Assembly: GCF_038070005.1 (NCBI RefSeq)
Contig: NZ_JBBPCO010000002.1
Coordinates: 62,001 to 126,000, forward strand
DNA length: 64,000 nucleotides
Direction of reading: 5' to 3'
Origin: Thermithiobacillus plumbiphilus
Lineage (GTDB): Bacteria; Pseudomonadota; Gammaproteobacteria; Acidithiobacillales; Thermithiobacillaceae
Shown: in pieces, positions 35,913 through 45,577 of the stretch
Layout: every line of letters begins with the position of its first letter
How positions within the stretch are numbered: position 1 is the stretch's first letter
Translations under genes and position numbers: made by a program
Notes under the pieces: generated by a model
Databases searched by the model: none
Told to the model about the DNA's origin: nothing
The model's input: only the letters and a program-made list of their open reading frames with translations

Positions 35913-36946
35913 TGGCGGTTGCTGACCCCAGCGGACTCGAAGGAGGCCATCTCATTGAGGAAGGCGACACTGGCGGCAAGCAGGGGATAGGCCAGTACTG
36001 CGCCGGTCCCTTCGCCCAGGCGCAGTTCGAGATCGAGCAGGGGCTCGGCCTGCAGATAATCCAGCAGGCGCGCATGGCCGGTTTCGCGCGAGCGGTGGGA
36101 AAAGACGCAATATTCAAGGATCGACGGCGCCAGCCTGCTCGCCACCAGCAGGGCCGCGGAGACAATGAAGCCGTCAATGAGAAGAATCATGCCCTTTTCC
36201 GCAGCGCCCAGCATGGCGCCCGCCATCATGGCGATCTCGAACCCCCCGACTGCGGCGAGCACCTCCAGGGGATCGCTGATCCCGGCATGGTGGGCCGCGG
36301 CCTGCGTCAGCACGCTGCGCTTGTGTTGCAGGCCGGCATCATCCAGTCCGGTTCCGCGGCCTATGCACTCCGCCAGCGGCGCGCCACTGAGAAAGTGCAT
36401 CAGTAGTGCTGCTGACGAGGTGTTGCCGATGCCCATCTCGCCAAAGCCGATGACATTGCTGCCGCTGGCGGCAATCTCCTGCGCCAGGGCCGCGCCGCGC
36501 TGGACCGCCGCCTGACATTGCTCCGGGCTCATCGCCGGCTCATGAAGAAAGTTGCGGGTGCCCTTGTCGATTCCTGCCGGAACCAAATCGGGGTGCGCTG
36601 GCAGATCGGCATTGACGCCGGCATCGACGACCTTCAGGCCAAAGCCGTTCTGGCGCGCAAAGACGTTGATGGCAGCGCCCCCGGCCAGGAAATTCAGCAC
36701 CATCTGTGCGGTGACCGCCTGCGGAAAGGGGCTCACGCCCTCACGGGTAATCCCGTGGTCGCCCGCAAAGACCAGCATGACCGGGGCGCGCAACGCAGGG
36801 CTGAGCGTGTTCTGAATGCAGCCGATCTGCTTGGCGAGCCGTTCCAGCCGTCCGAGCGATCCCAGGGGCTTGGTCTTGCTGTCGATCCTGTGTTGCAGGG
36901 CGGGCGCGAGTGCCTGGGAGATCGGCTCGATGCGAAATGTGGGCAT
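35909..36946 (-). CDS. cobT: Nicotinate-nucleotide-dimethylbenzimidazole phosphoribosyltransferase CobT
   Basis: CobT activates dimethylbenzimidazole to alpha-ribazole phosphate. The 345-residue protein shows [49 protein letters not shown] and the C-terminal catalytic region [16 protein letters not shown]. The ATG at 36946 with AGGAG eight bases upstream is preferred over the ATG at 36982. It heads cobT-cobS-cobC. Confidence 0.97.
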   Translation of the reverse strand: MPTFRIEPISQALAPALQHRIDSKTKPLGSLGRLERLAKQIGCIQNTLSPALRAPVMLVFAGDHGITREGVSPFPQAVTAQMVLNFLAGGAAINVFARQNGFGLKVVDAGVNADLPAHPDLVPAGIDKGTRNFLHEPAMSPEQCQAAVQRGAALAQEIAASGSNVIGFGEMGIGNTSSAALLMHFLSGAPLAECIGRGTGLDDAGLQHKRSVLTQAAAHHAGISDPLEVLAAVGGFEIAMMAGAMLGAAEKGMILLIDGFIVSAALLVASRLAPSILEYCVFSHRSRETGHARLLDYLQAEPLLDLELRLGEGTGAVLAYPLLAASVAFLNEMASFESAGVSNRQ

Positions 36947-37109
36947 GAATCTGGCTCCTGTCTGGAAAGGTTTTTCTTCCACGCCCAGGCCGCTTGCCAG
37001 GACAACGGATCAGACCATGGACGGATCTGGAAGAACCCGGCATTATTTCAGTAATCAAAGGGTCGATCAAAGTTGGTTCTACTGTTTATACTTGCTCCAG
37101 ATTTCGGGC

Positions 37110-37138
37110 TTGATAAAATTAGTATGCTAACATATTAT
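37110..37138 (+). promoter_or_regulatory. Sigma-70-type promoter with a TTAG/CTAA palindrome, upstream of the RND operon
   Basis: TTGATA and TATTAT are separated by exactly 17 bp and each matches the consensus at five of six positions. The spacer contains TTAGTATGCTAA, an inverted repeat that could be a repressor operator, as is common for RND pumps. The start of transcription would be near 37145, giving a leader of about 145 bases before the adaptor gene. The rest of the 344-bp gap between cobT and the adaptor (36947-37290) shows no cobalamin riboswitch or other recognisable feature. Confidence 0.65.
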
Positions 37139-37290
37139 CCATCGCTAATAATTCCCGACAAAGGGTATCTGCCTGCCAGGGTCTCCCCTGTCAGCTTTTT
37201 CTCTCCGGGTCACTGTTGTATGAGCCTCTGAAGTGGGCTTGTTCCTCTGGCTCTGGCCGGATCCCTGCTTCCTGAAACAAAGGACACCTT

Positions 37291-38493
37291 ATGCGAACCA
37301 AGTCGGCGCAAACCGCATCCGCTCTGCTTTTGCTCGGAGTGCTCACGCTCTCGGGCTGCGGCAAGGAGGACAAGCCTGCCGGGCCGCCGAAGACCCAGCC
37401 GGAAGTCGGCGTGGTGCGGATTACCTCCCAGTCCGTGACGCTGACCACGGAGTTGCCAGGCCGTACAGTGGCCTACCGAATTGCCGAAGTGCGCCCGCAG
37501 GTGGGTGGCATTCTGCAGCGGCGCCTGTTCCGGGAGACCGCCGAGGTCAAGGCTGATCAGCCGCTCTATCAGATCGCTCCGGCACCCTTCGAAGCCGCGC
37601 TCAAGAGTGCACAGGCTACTCTTGCTCGCGCCGAAGCGACCCTGGCCTCGAACAGGCTCAAGGTGGATCGCTATCGCCAGCTGGTCAGTGTCAATGCCAT
37701 CAGCAAGCAGGAATATGACGATGCCCGCGCCATTCTGCGCCAGAACGAGGCCGCCATCGGCGAGGCCCGCGCGGCGGTGCAGGCGGCCCGCATCAATGTC
37801 GGCTACACGCGCGTGACGGCGCCGATCAGCGGGCGCATCGGCCGTTCGCTGGTGACCGAGGGCGCACTGGTCACGGCCGATCAACCCACACCGCTGACCA
37901 CCATCACCCAGCTCGACCCGATCTATGTGGATATCTCCCAGCCCGCCACCGAGCTGCTGCGCCTGCGCCGGGAGCTCGACAGTGGCAATTTGCAGCGCGT
38001 CGATGATGGCGCAGCCCGGGTGCAGCTACTGCTGGAGGATGGCAGCAACTATGAGCAGCCAGGGAAGATGGAGATCACCGAGGTCACAGTGGATCCCAGC
38101 ACCGGCGCCGTGGCCCTGCGCGCGGTCTTCCCCAATCCTGATCGCATGTTGTTGCCGGGCATGTTCGTGCGTGCCCAGTTGCAGGAAGGTGTGCGCGAGA
38201 ATGCCATTCTGGCCCCCCAGCAGGGCGTCACGCGCAATCCCCAGGGGCAGCCAACCGCGCTGGTGGTCGGGCCCGGCAACAAGGTGGAGCAGCGCGTGCT
38301 CAAGACCGAGCGTGCCGTCGGCAATCAGTGGCTGGTCAGCGAAGGGCTCAAGCCGGGTGACCAGATCATTACCGAAGGTTTGCAATTCATCCATCCGGGC
38401 GATGTCGTCCGGGTGAAACCTGCGACCAATGTCGGTGGGTCGGCGGCGAAACAGCCCAGCCCTGCCGCTTCCACATCCGGCAAGGCCCAGTAA
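37291..38493 (+). CDS. RND efflux periplasmic adaptor, AcrA-like
   Basis: The 400-residue lipoprotein has a signal ending in the lipobox LSGC at about residue 22. The barrel-sandwich halves are PQVGGILQRRLF and TRVTAPISGRIGRSLVTEGA, with a helical hairpin between and the beta-barrel region LPGMFVRAQLQEG. It links the inner-membrane pump encoded next to the outer-membrane channel. The three genes form one operon behind the promoter at 37110. Confidence 0.93.
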   Translation: MRTKSAQTASALLLLGVLTLSGCGKEDKPAGPPKTQPEVGVVRITSQSVTLTTELPGRTVAYRIAEVRPQVGGILQRRLFRETAEVKADQPLYQIAPAPFEAALKSAQATLARAEATLASNRLKVDRYRQLVSVNAISKQEYDDARAILRQNEAAIGEARAAVQAARINVGYTRVTAPISGRIGRSLVTEGALVTADQPTPLTTITQLDPIYVDISQPATELLRLRRELDSGNLQRVDDGAARVQLLLEDGSNYEQPGKMEITEVTVDPSTGAVALRAVFPNPDRMLLPGMFVRAQLQEGVRENAILAPQQGVTRNPQGQPTALVVGPGNKVEQRVLKTERAVGNQWLVSEGLKPGDQIITEGLQFIHPGDVVRVKPATNVGGSAAKQPSPAASTSGKAQ

Positions 38494-38508
38494 GGGGACA
38501 ATTTCTTC

Positions 38509-41500
38509 ATGTCGAATTTCTTCATCGACCGGCCCATCTTTGCCTGGGTGATCGCGATCCTGATCATGCTGGCCGGGGCACTCGCTGTTTTCACCCTGCC
38601 GATCAACCAGTATCCCAACATCGCGCCACCGGCGATTGCCATCTCCGGCATTTATCCCGGTGCCTCGGCCCAGACCGTGCAGGATACCGTGGTGCAGATC
38701 ATCGAACAGCAGATGAACGGCATCGATGGCCTGCGCTACATGTCCTCGGAAAGCAATTCCGATGGCAGCCTGAACATCATGGTTACCTTCAATCAGGGGG
38801 TCGATCCGGACATTGCCCAGGTACAGGTGCAGAACAAGCTGCAGCTCGCCACGCCGATGCTGCCCCAGGCCGTGCAGCAGCAGGGCCTGCGGGTGGCCAA
38901 GTACCAGCGCAACTTCTTCATGGTAATCGGCCTGATCTCGACCGATGGCAGCATGAACCGGCAGGATCTATCCGATTACGTGGCGTCGGTCATGCGTGAT
39001 CCGCTGGCCCGCACGCCTGGCGTGGGTGACTTTCAAGTGTTCGGCACCCAGTACGCCATGCGCATCTGGCTCGATCCCGCGCGCCTGAATAAGTATCAAC
39101 TCACAGCCACCGATGTGGCCGCGGCCATCCAGGCCCAGAACGTGCAGGTTTCCACCGGCCAACTGGGTGGTCTGCCGGCCGTACCGGGTCAGCAACTCAA
39201 TGCCACCATCATCGGCAAGACCCTGCTCAACACCCCCGAGGAATTCGGCAAGATCCTGCTGAAGGTCAATCCCGACGGCTCGCAGGTGCGGCTCAATGAT
39301 GTCGCCGAGGTGAGCCTGGGTGGCGAGAGCTACGCTGTCGACGCGCAGTATAACGGCCAGCCTTCCTCCGGCATGGCCCTGCGTCTGGCTACCGGCGCCA
39401 ATGTCCTGGATACCGCCAAGGCGGTGCAGGCCACCATCGCCAATCTGAAAAAAGCACTGCCGCCGGGGGCGGAGATCATCATTCCCTATGACACCACGCC
39501 GGTGGTGAGCGCCTCGATCCATGAGGTGGTCAAGACCCTGCTGGAAGCCATCGTGCTGGTCTTCCTGGTGATGTTCCTGTTCCTGCAGAGCTTCCGGGCG
39601 ACCATCATCCCGACCATCGCCGTGCCGGTGGTGCTCCTGGGCACCTTCGGCGTGCTGGCGGCCTTCGGCTATACCATCAATACCCTGACCATGTTCGCCA
39701 TGGTGCTGGCCATCGGTCTGCTGGTGGACGATGCCATCGTCGTGGTGGAGAACGTCGAGCGCGTGATGCAGGAGGAAAAGCTCTCGGCGCGCGAGGCCAC
39801 CCGCAAGTCCATGGGGCAGATTCAGGGCGCCCTGGTGGGCATCGCCGTGGTGCTCTCGGCGGTGTTCCTGCCTATGGCCTTCTTCGGCGGCTCGGCTGGC
39901 ACCATCTACCGGCAGTTCTCGATCACCATCATCTCGGCCATGGTGCTCTCGGTCATCGTGGCGCTGGTCTTCACCCCTGCCCTGACTGCCACCCTGTTGC
40001 GCCCGGGTGATGCCGAACATCAGGAAAAGCGTGGTTTCTTTGGCTGGTTCAACCGCCAGTTTCATCATGGCATGAACCGCTACGAGAGTAGTGTTGGCGG
40101 CATCCTGCGCCATCGCGCGATTTTCATGGTGATATACCTGCTCATCGTGGGCGCGGTCGTCTTCGTGTATAACCGCGTTCCCCAGGCCTTCCTGCCCGCC
40201 GAGGACCAAGGCGTGATCTTCGCCCAGGTGACCACACCCTCCGGCTCCACGGCCGAGCGTACCCAGACGGTCATGGACCAGGTGCGCCAGTATTTCATGA
40301 GCAAGGAGGCCGATAACATCAAGGGTATGTTTACCGTCAACGGCTTCAATTTCTCCGGACGTGGCCAGAGTGCTGGCATGGCCTTCATCCAGCTGAAACC
40401 CTGGGAAGAACGCCCCGGCGAGGTGAACGGTGCCGCGGCCATCGCCAACCGGGCCATGATGGCCTTGCGCAGCATCAAGGACGCCATGGTGTTCGCGGTG
40501 GTGCCGCCGGCGGTGCTGGAGCTGGGCAATGCCACCGGTTTCGACTTCTATCTGCAGGATCAGGTGGGGCTTGGCCATGATGCCCTGATGGCCGCGCGCA
40601 ATCAGTTTCTCATGCAGGCCTCGCAAAGCCCGGATCTGGTGCGCGTGCGTCCCAATGGTCTGAACGACGAGCCGCAGTACCAGCTGGTCTTCGATGACGA
40701 AAAACTGCGCAGCTTCGGTGTCTCGGAGGCCGATCTCAACCAGACCCTGTCGATGGCCTGGGGTTCGAGCTATGTCAATGACTTCATTGACCGCGGTCGG
40801 GTCAAGCGGGTCTATGTGCAGGGCGATGCCGATTCGCGCATGAATCCCGAAGATTTCGGCAAATGGTATGTGCGCAACAACCAGGGAGAGATGATCTCGC
40901 TGGCGAGCCTGGTCAGCGGCGAGTGGGGCTATGGCTCGCCCAAGCTGGAACGCTTCAACGGGCTTCCATCAGTGGAAATCCTCGGTGAGCCGGCGCCGGG
41001 CTTCAGTAGCGGCCAGGCCATGGATCGGGTGCTGCAGATTGCCAGCCAACTCCCGGCCGGGGTGAATGTCGCCTGGACCGGGGTATCCTACGAGGAACTC
41101 AGCAGTGGCTCGCAGGCGCCACTTTTGTATGGCCTGTCGCTGCTGGTGATCTTTCTGGCCCTGGCTGCGCTCTATGAAAGCTGGGCGATTCCCTTCGCGG
41201 TCATGCTGGCGGTACCGCTCGGCGTGCTCGGCGTGTTCCTGGCGGTCTGGCTGCGCGGCATGTCCAACGACATCTATCTGCAGATCGCGCTGCTGATCAC
41301 GGTGGGCCTGACCGCCAAGAACGCCATCCTGATCGTGGAGTTCGCCCGCAACCTGCATGAAAAAGAGGGGCGGAGCCTGGTCGAGGCCGCATTGGAGGCC
41401 GCCCGCCTGCGCTTGCGCCCGATCATCATGACCTCGCTGGCTTTTGTTCTGGGTGTGGTGCCGCTGGCCATCGCCACCGGCGCGGGTGCGGGCAGTCAGC

Positions 41501-41646
41501 GTGACATCGGTACCGGCGTGGTGGGTGGCATGATCACGGCCACCTTCCTGGTGATTTTCTGGATCCCGCTGTTCTATGTCCTCGTCAGCCGGAGCATCGA
41601 CAAGCACAAGGCGAAGCATCCACACGCCGAGGGAGAGGGCACATGA
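38509..41646 (+). CDS. RND multidrug efflux pump, AcrB-like (HAE-1)
   Basis: The 1045-residue proton-driven pump has 12 transmembrane helices and two large periplasmic loops. It starts [17 protein letters not shown], typical of AcrB/MexB, and the TM4 proton-relay region reads [20 protein letters not shown], containing the two essential aspartates. The C-terminal TM10-11 region includes [19 protein letters not shown] with the conserved lysine. Substrates cannot be predicted. It starts 15 bp after the adaptor gene and overlaps the channel gene by four bases. Confidence 0.97.
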   Translation: MSNFFIDRPIFAWVIAILIMLAGALAVFTLPINQYPNIAPPAIAISGIYPGASAQTVQDTVVQIIEQQMNGIDGLRYMSSESNSDGSLNIMVTFNQGVDPDIAQVQVQNKLQLATPMLPQAVQQQGLRVAKYQRNFFMVIGLISTDGSMNRQDLSDYVASVMRDPLARTPGVGDFQVFGTQYAMRIWLDPARLNKYQLTATDVAAAIQAQNVQVSTGQLGGLPAVPGQQLNATIIGKTLLNTPEEFGKILLKVNPDGSQVRLNDVAEVSLGGESYAVDAQYNGQPSSGMALRLATGANVLDTAKAVQATIANLKKALPPGAEIIIPYDTTPVVSASIHEVVKTLLEAIVLVFLVMFLFLQSFRATIIPTIAVPVVLLGTFGVLAAFGYTINTLTMFAMVLAIGLLVDDAIVVVENVERVMQEEKLSAREATRKSMGQIQGALVGIAVVLSAVFLPMAFFGGSAGTIYRQFSITIISAMVLSVIVALVFTPALTATLLRPGDAEHQEKRGFFGWFNRQFHHGMNRYESSVGGILRHRAIFMVIYLLIVGAVVFVYNRVPQAFLPAEDQGVIFAQVTTPSGSTAERTQTVMDQVRQYFMSKEADNIKGMFTVNGFNFSGRGQSAGMAFIQLKPWEERPGEVNGAAAIANRAMMALRSIKDAMVFAVVPPAVLELGNATGFDFYLQDQVGLGHDALMAARNQFLMQASQSPDLVRVRPNGLNDEPQYQLVFDDEKLRSFGVSEADLNQTLSMAWGSSYVNDFIDRGRVKRVYVQGDADSRMNPEDFGKWYVRNNQGEMISLASLVSGEWGYGSPKLERFNGLPSVEILGEPAPGFSSGQAMDRVLQIASQLPAGVNVAWTGVSYEELSSGSQAPLLYGLSLLVIFLALAALYESWAIPFAVMLAVPLGVLGVFLAVWLRGMSNDIYLQIALLITVGLTAKNAILIVEFARNLHEKEGRSLVEAALEAARLRLRPIIMTSLAFVLGVVPLAIATGAGAGSQRDIGTGVVGGMITATFLVIFWIPLFYVLVSRSIDKHKAKHPHAEGEGT

Positions 41647-43112
41647 AAAAATCGGCATTATCCTTGAGCCTGGCGACAATTGTGCTGTCCGGCTGCTCCA
41701 TGATCCCGGCCTACGAACGCCCGCAGGCACCCGTGAGCCAGAACTGGCCGCAGGAGCCGGCTTATGCGGCAAGCGATACCGACGTGGGCGGCGTGCCGGC
41801 GGCGCAACTGGGCTGGCGCGAGTTCTTCACTGATCCGCGCCTGCAGCAACTGATCCAGACAGCGCTGCAAAACAACCGCAATCTGCGCGAGGCCGCGCTG
41901 AACGTGCAACTGTACCAGGCGACCTATCGCATCCAGCGCGCCGAGCTGTTTCCGGCCATCAGCGCCGATGCCCAGGGCCAGCGCCAGCGTCTGCCGTCCG
42001 GTTATTCGCCGTTTGGGGGAAGCGTGGGGGGCGGCAGCGGATACACCTATAGCCAGTACACGGCAACGCTGGGCCTGACCGCCTATGAACTGGATTTCTT
42101 TGGCAGGGTGCGCAGTCTGGAAGCCGCGGCATTACAGAACTATTTTGCCACCCGTGAGGCGCAACGCAGTGCCCAGATCAGCCTGATCGCATCTGTCGCC
42201 AATGCCTATCTGACCTGGCAGACCGATCAGCAGTTGCTGCAGGTGACCCGCGATACCCTGGCCGCCTTTCAGAAATCCTATGATCTGACCGAGAAGAGCT
42301 TCCAGGTCGGTGTGGTCTCGGCCATGGATGTGCGCCAGTCGCAGACTGCCCTGGAGGCTGCGCGGGCAAACCTGGCGTTGTATACCCGTCAGGTCGCCGA
42401 GGACCTCAATGCGCTGACCCTGCTGCTTGGCGCGCCGGTACCCGCCGATCTGCCGCCCGGGCGCGATCTCGCCCAGGATGAGCTGCTGCGCGCATTGCCA
42501 ACTGGGCTGCCGGCCGACGTATTGCAACAGCGTCCGGACATCCTGCAGGCGGAATACACGCTCAGAGCAGCCAACGCCAATATCGGCGCGGCGCGCGCGG
42601 CCTTTTTCCCGCGCATCAGCCTCACAGCGGCAGGGGGTACGGCTAGCAGCGATCTGTCCGGCCTGTTTGACAGCAATGCCGGTTACTGGACCTTCGCGCC
42701 ACGGATCAGCGTGCCGATCTTCACCGCCGGCAGCCTGCGCGCCAGCCTGGATTCCGCAAGGATTCAGAAGGATATCAATGTGGTCCGGTATGAGCGCGCC
42801 ATTCAGAGCGCCTTTCGCGAGGTATCCGATGGTCTTGCGGCGCGCGCGACCTACACCCAGCAGCTAAAGGCCCAGCAGGCACTGGTCAACAGCAGCCAGG
42901 ATTACTACCGGCTGGCGGAGCTGCGCTATCAGCAGGGTATCAGCAGCTATCTCACGGTCCTCGATGCCCAACGCTCGCTGTACACTGCGCAACAAGGTCT
43001 TCTCAACATCCGGCTCGGCCAGCTGGCGAGTCAGGTCAATCTCTACAAGGCGCTTGGGGGTGGCTGGTTTGAGCATACCCAGGCAGGGAGTGCAGATCAG
43101 CCTGTGGGGTAA
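41643..43112 (+). CDS. RND outer-membrane channel lipoprotein, OprM/NodT family
   Basis: The 489-residue protein has a lipoprotein signal with lipobox LSGC near residue 18, then a TolC-fold body with two outer membrane efflux domains ([20 protein letters not shown] is a classic OprM-family segment; [20 protein letters not shown] marks the second repeat). It completes the tripartite exporter. It converges with cobB with a 22-bp gap, so the efflux operon lies wholly inside the cobalamin gene set. Confidence 0.95.
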   Translation: MKKSALSLSLATIVLSGCSMIPAYERPQAPVSQNWPQEPAYAASDTDVGGVPAAQLGWREFFTDPRLQQLIQTALQNNRNLREAALNVQLYQATYRIQRAELFPAISADAQGQRQRLPSGYSPFGGSVGGGSGYTYSQYTATLGLTAYELDFFGRVRSLEAAALQNYFATREAQRSAQISLIASVANAYLTWQTDQQLLQVTRDTLAAFQKSYDLTEKSFQVGVVSAMDVRQSQTALEAARANLALYTRQVAEDLNALTLLLGAPVPADLPPGRDLAQDELLRALPTGLPADVLQQRPDILQAEYTLRAANANIGAARAAFFPRISLTAAGGTASSDLSGLFDSNAGYWTFAPRISVPIFTAGSLRASLDSARIQKDINVVRYERAIQSAFREVSDGLAARATYTQQLKAQQALVNSSQDYYRLAELRYQQGISSYLTVLDAQRSLYTAQQGLLNIRLGQLASQVNLYKALGGGWFEHTQAGSADQPVG

Positions 43113-43134
43113 GGCGTTGATTCGGAGACTCTGC

Positions 43135-44454
43135 TCAGAGCAGGAACAGCCTGGCGGCAGCCTCCGGATTTGACGGGAAGTAGAGGTGCAGATAGCTCGC
43201 CAGGATGTTGCCGTGTCTGTATACGGCCTCACCCGCTTCGCCCTTACTGGCCTGGCGGCCCTGTGTCACTGGCTGAAGCGACGTTTCCAGGCGCGAATAG
43301 TGAAAGGTGTGCCCGCGCAGCTCGCCGCCGTCCAGCGTCACCGATTGCATCCCGAGTGCCGCGAGCCGGGGTTGCATCCGGGCTTCCCCCGGCAAGAGGC
43401 CGGCCATCCTGACGCCATGCCCCTGGGCGTCCGTGAGTGATTCCAGCAGATAGAGCAGGCCACCGCACTCGGCGTAGATGGCCTTGCCAGCCTCAACGTG
43501 GGCGCGCAGGACGTCAATCATGCCTTGATTGGCCGCGAGCGTCTCCAGATGCAGTTCGGGATAGCCACCGGGCAGGTAAACGGCATCGGCGGATGGCAGG
43601 GTGGTATCAGCCAGGGGTGAGAAAAAACAGAGTTCCGCGCCCATGCCTTCAAGCAGTTCCAGATTGGCAGGATAGATGAAATTGAAGGCAGCGTCGCGGG
43701 CAATGGTAATGCGCCGGCCAGCAAGCAGTTGCGGCAGGGGAGTGGGGGGGGCGGCCTGAAAATGCACCGGCGGCGGCAGCTCTGTCAGATCGGTAGCAGC
43801 AATCAGCGCAGCGGCGGCTTCCAGTTTTGCCTCAAGATCCACAAGCTCGTCGGCCTGCACCAGCCCCAGATGCCGGGCCGGCAGGATGACTTCACTGGCG
43901 CGCGGGATCAAGCCCAGACAGGGGATCTGCGCCGGTAAAAGCTCAGTCAGCATGGCTGCGTGTCGTGGGCTGGCCACACGGTTGGCGAGCACCCCATGAA
44001 AGGGCAGCGTGGGCCGGAAGCTCGCCAGCCCCTGAGCGACGGCGGCAAAACTTTGGGCCATCCCCGTGGCATCGATCACCATCAGCACCGGGATGCCGAA
44101 GGCCTCTGCAAGATCGGCACTGGAGGGATTGCCATCATAGAGCCCCATCACGCCTTCCACCAGGATGAGATCGGCCTCGCTGGCGGCCTGCGCTAGGCGC
44201 TGACAACAGTCGGCTTCACCCGTCATCCATAGGTCCAGCGTATGCACCGGATGCCCGCTGGCGCGTTCCAGCAGCATGGGATCGAGAAAATCCGGGCCGG
44301 CCTTGAACACCCGCACGCGCCGACCCTGATTGCGGTGATAACGGGCAATGCCCGCCGTCAGCGTGGTCTTGCCCTGGTTTGAGGCCGGTGCGCTGATGAA
44401 AAGGGCAGGGCAGGCATGGGGCAATGCTGTCTTGTGCGGCGGCGGGGGTATCAC
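43135..44454 (-). CDS. cobB: Cobyrinic acid a,c-diamide synthase CobB/CbiA
   Basis: CobB/CbiA amidates the a and c side chains. The 439-residue product has the ATP-binding P-loop ISAPASNQGKTTLTAGI, VEGVMGLYDGNPSS, and a glutamine amidotransferase domain with VYLPGGYPELHLE and nucleophile AECGGLLYLL. The start is the GTG at 44454, which overlaps the stop of the shortened hepT; an internal TTG ten codons downstream is possible. The anaerobic-type name CbiA also applies. It is the last gene of the minus-strand corrin series. Confidence 0.95.
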   Translation of the reverse strand: MIPPPPHKTALPHACPALFISAPASNQGKTTLTAGIARYHRNQGRRVRVFKAGPDFLDPMLLERASGHPVHTLDLWMTGEADCCQRLAQAASEADLILVEGVMGLYDGNPSSADLAEAFGIPVLMVIDATGMAQSFAAVAQGLASFRPTLPFHGVLANRVASPRHAAMLTELLPAQIPCLGLIPRASEVILPARHLGLVQADELVDLEAKLEAAAALIAATDLTELPPPVHFQAAPPTPLPQLLAGRRITIARDAAFNFIYPANLELLEGMGAELCFFSPLADTTLPSADAVYLPGGYPELHLETLAANQGMIDVLRAHVEAGKAIYAECGGLLYLLESLTDAQGHGVRMAGLLPGEARMQPRLAALGMQSVTLDGGELRGHTFHYSRLETSLQPVTQGRQASKGEAGEAVYRHGNILASYLHLYFPSNPEAAARLFLL

Positions 44455-44573
44455 CTCGGCGCATCCCGGAGTAGGCGCAATTGCGGCAAGAGCGCTGGAA
44501 TATCCGTTTCAAGGATTACCTGCTCGGCGAAAGCAATCATGTCCTCCAGGTAAAAGCGCCACTCACGCTGCAT
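44451..44573 (-). pseudogene. hepT toxin gene with internal in-frame deletion
   Basis: The 40-residue reading frame begins MQREWRFYLEDMIAFAEQVI, the usual start of HepT (DUF86) toxins, and jumps directly to LETDIPALLPQLRLL, the usual C-terminus. The middle, which in full HepT proteins (about 115-140 residues) contains the RX4HY catalytic motif, is missing in frame. It follows mntA by four bases on the same strand, so the pair was once MntA-HepT. The product should not be an active toxin. Confidence 0.8.
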
Positions 44574-44577
44574 CGGC

Positions 44578-44868
44578 TCAGACACGCACCGCCTCTTGCT
44601 CGATAAAGGGCCGAAGCTCGGGGCGCAGTGCCTTTTCAGTCACCAGGTCGACCGGGCAGCCAAACAGATCCTCCAGATAAAACTGCACACCAAAGTAACG
44701 TTCCGAGGTGGCCGGGCCGTCGAATGCAATCAGGATGTCGACATCACTATCTATTCGGGCGCAATTGCGCGCGGTCGATCCGAAAAGCGCGAGCTTGGTG
44801 ACGCCATAGCGGTCCACCAGCAGGGGTTTGCTCTGTCTGAGCAGTTCAAGGGCGCGCGAGCGATCCAT
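44578..44868 (-). CDS. mntA: MntA-like nucleotidyltransferase antitoxin
   Basis: The 96-residue protein has the minimal nucleotidyltransferase motif KLALFGSTARNCARIDSDVD, the GSX10DXD signature of MNT-domain antitoxins. In known MntA-HepT systems MntA transfers AMP onto the toxin and neutralises it. The second ATG (44868) is favoured because GAGG lies at proper distance. The partner HepT here is deleted internally, so this antitoxin is orphaned. It is inserted between cobO and cobB. Confidence 0.85.
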   Translation of the reverse strand: MDRSRALELLRQSKPLLVDRYGVTKLALFGSTARNCARIDSDVDILIAFDGPATSERYFGVQFYLEDLFGCPVDLVTEKALRPELRPFIEQEAVRV

Positions 44869-44968
44869 ATGCATTCCTCAGGAGAGCGAATACTGTCGAA
44901 CCAGGATTCCAGACTAACATATTACCCAGGATGCCAGTAAAACCATTACTTATGATGGCTTATCGAGA

Positions 44969-45571
44969 TCAAAACTCAACCCCCTGTTGCGCCTTGACGC
45001 CCTGCTCGCGGTAGGGATGCTTGACCAGCCGCATCTCGGTCACGAGGTCCGCGGCCTCAATCAATGCCTCCGGGGCATGACGGCCGGTGATCACCACGTG
45101 CACCATGGGCGGGCGCCGCGCGATCACCTCCAGCACTTCATTAAGATCAAGATATTCGTACTTGAGCACAATGTTGAGTTCATCGAGGATGACCATGCGA
45201 TAGTCGCCGCTCTCGATCATGCGCTGGGCCTCGGCCCAGGCTTTCTGGGCGGTGGCGATGTCGGCGGCGCGGTCCTGGGTGTTCCAGGTGTAGCCCTCGC
45301 CCATGGTCAGGAAGTCGCAGTTGGGGAGGCTGCCCAGGAGATCGCGCTCGGCGGTGTGCAGGGCGCCCTTGATGAATTGCACCACGCCCAGACGCAGGCC
45401 ATGTCCGACCACGCGCAGGCCCATGCCGAAGGCAGCACTGCTCTTGCCCTTGCCGGTGCCGGTATGGACGATCAAAAGGCCCTTTTCCAGGGTGGCCTCG
45501 GCGCGTTTCTTCTCGAAGCCGGCCTTGCGCCGCTCGCTCATGCGTTTATGGGAGGCGTCGTCGGTTTTCAT
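44969..45571 (-). CDS. cobO: Cob(I)yrinic acid a,c-diamide adenosyltransferase CobO
   Basis: CobO (BtuR/CobA-type) transfers the 5'-deoxyadenosyl group from ATP to Co(I) corrinoids. The 200-residue protein has the P-loop HTGTGKGKSSAAFGMGLR near residue 37, FIKGA, ERDLLG, MVILDELNIVLKYEYLDLNE and HVVITGRHAPEALIEAADLV. It starts seven bases after cobW. A gap of about 100 bp containing an AT-rich motif separates it from mntA. Confidence 0.96.
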   Translation of the reverse strand: MKTDDASHKRMSERRKAGFEKKRAEATLEKGLLIVHTGTGKGKSSAAFGMGLRVVGHGLRLGVVQFIKGALHTAERDLLGSLPNCDFLTMGEGYTWNTQDRAADIATAQKAWAEAQRMIESGDYRMVILDELNIVLKYEYLDLNEVLEVIARRPPMVHVVITGRHAPEALIEAADLVTEMRLVKHPYREQGVKAQQGVEF

Positions 45572-45577
45572 GGGTTC

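Noticed and set aside
36947-37290. Possible cobalamin riboswitch near the RND operon or other cob genes
   Set aside because: No B12-box GCCACTG with the expected flanking stems was found in the gaps next to cob genes in this window; the one GCCACTGG near 21166 stands alone before a thioredoxin gene. The region upstream of cobN is outside the window.
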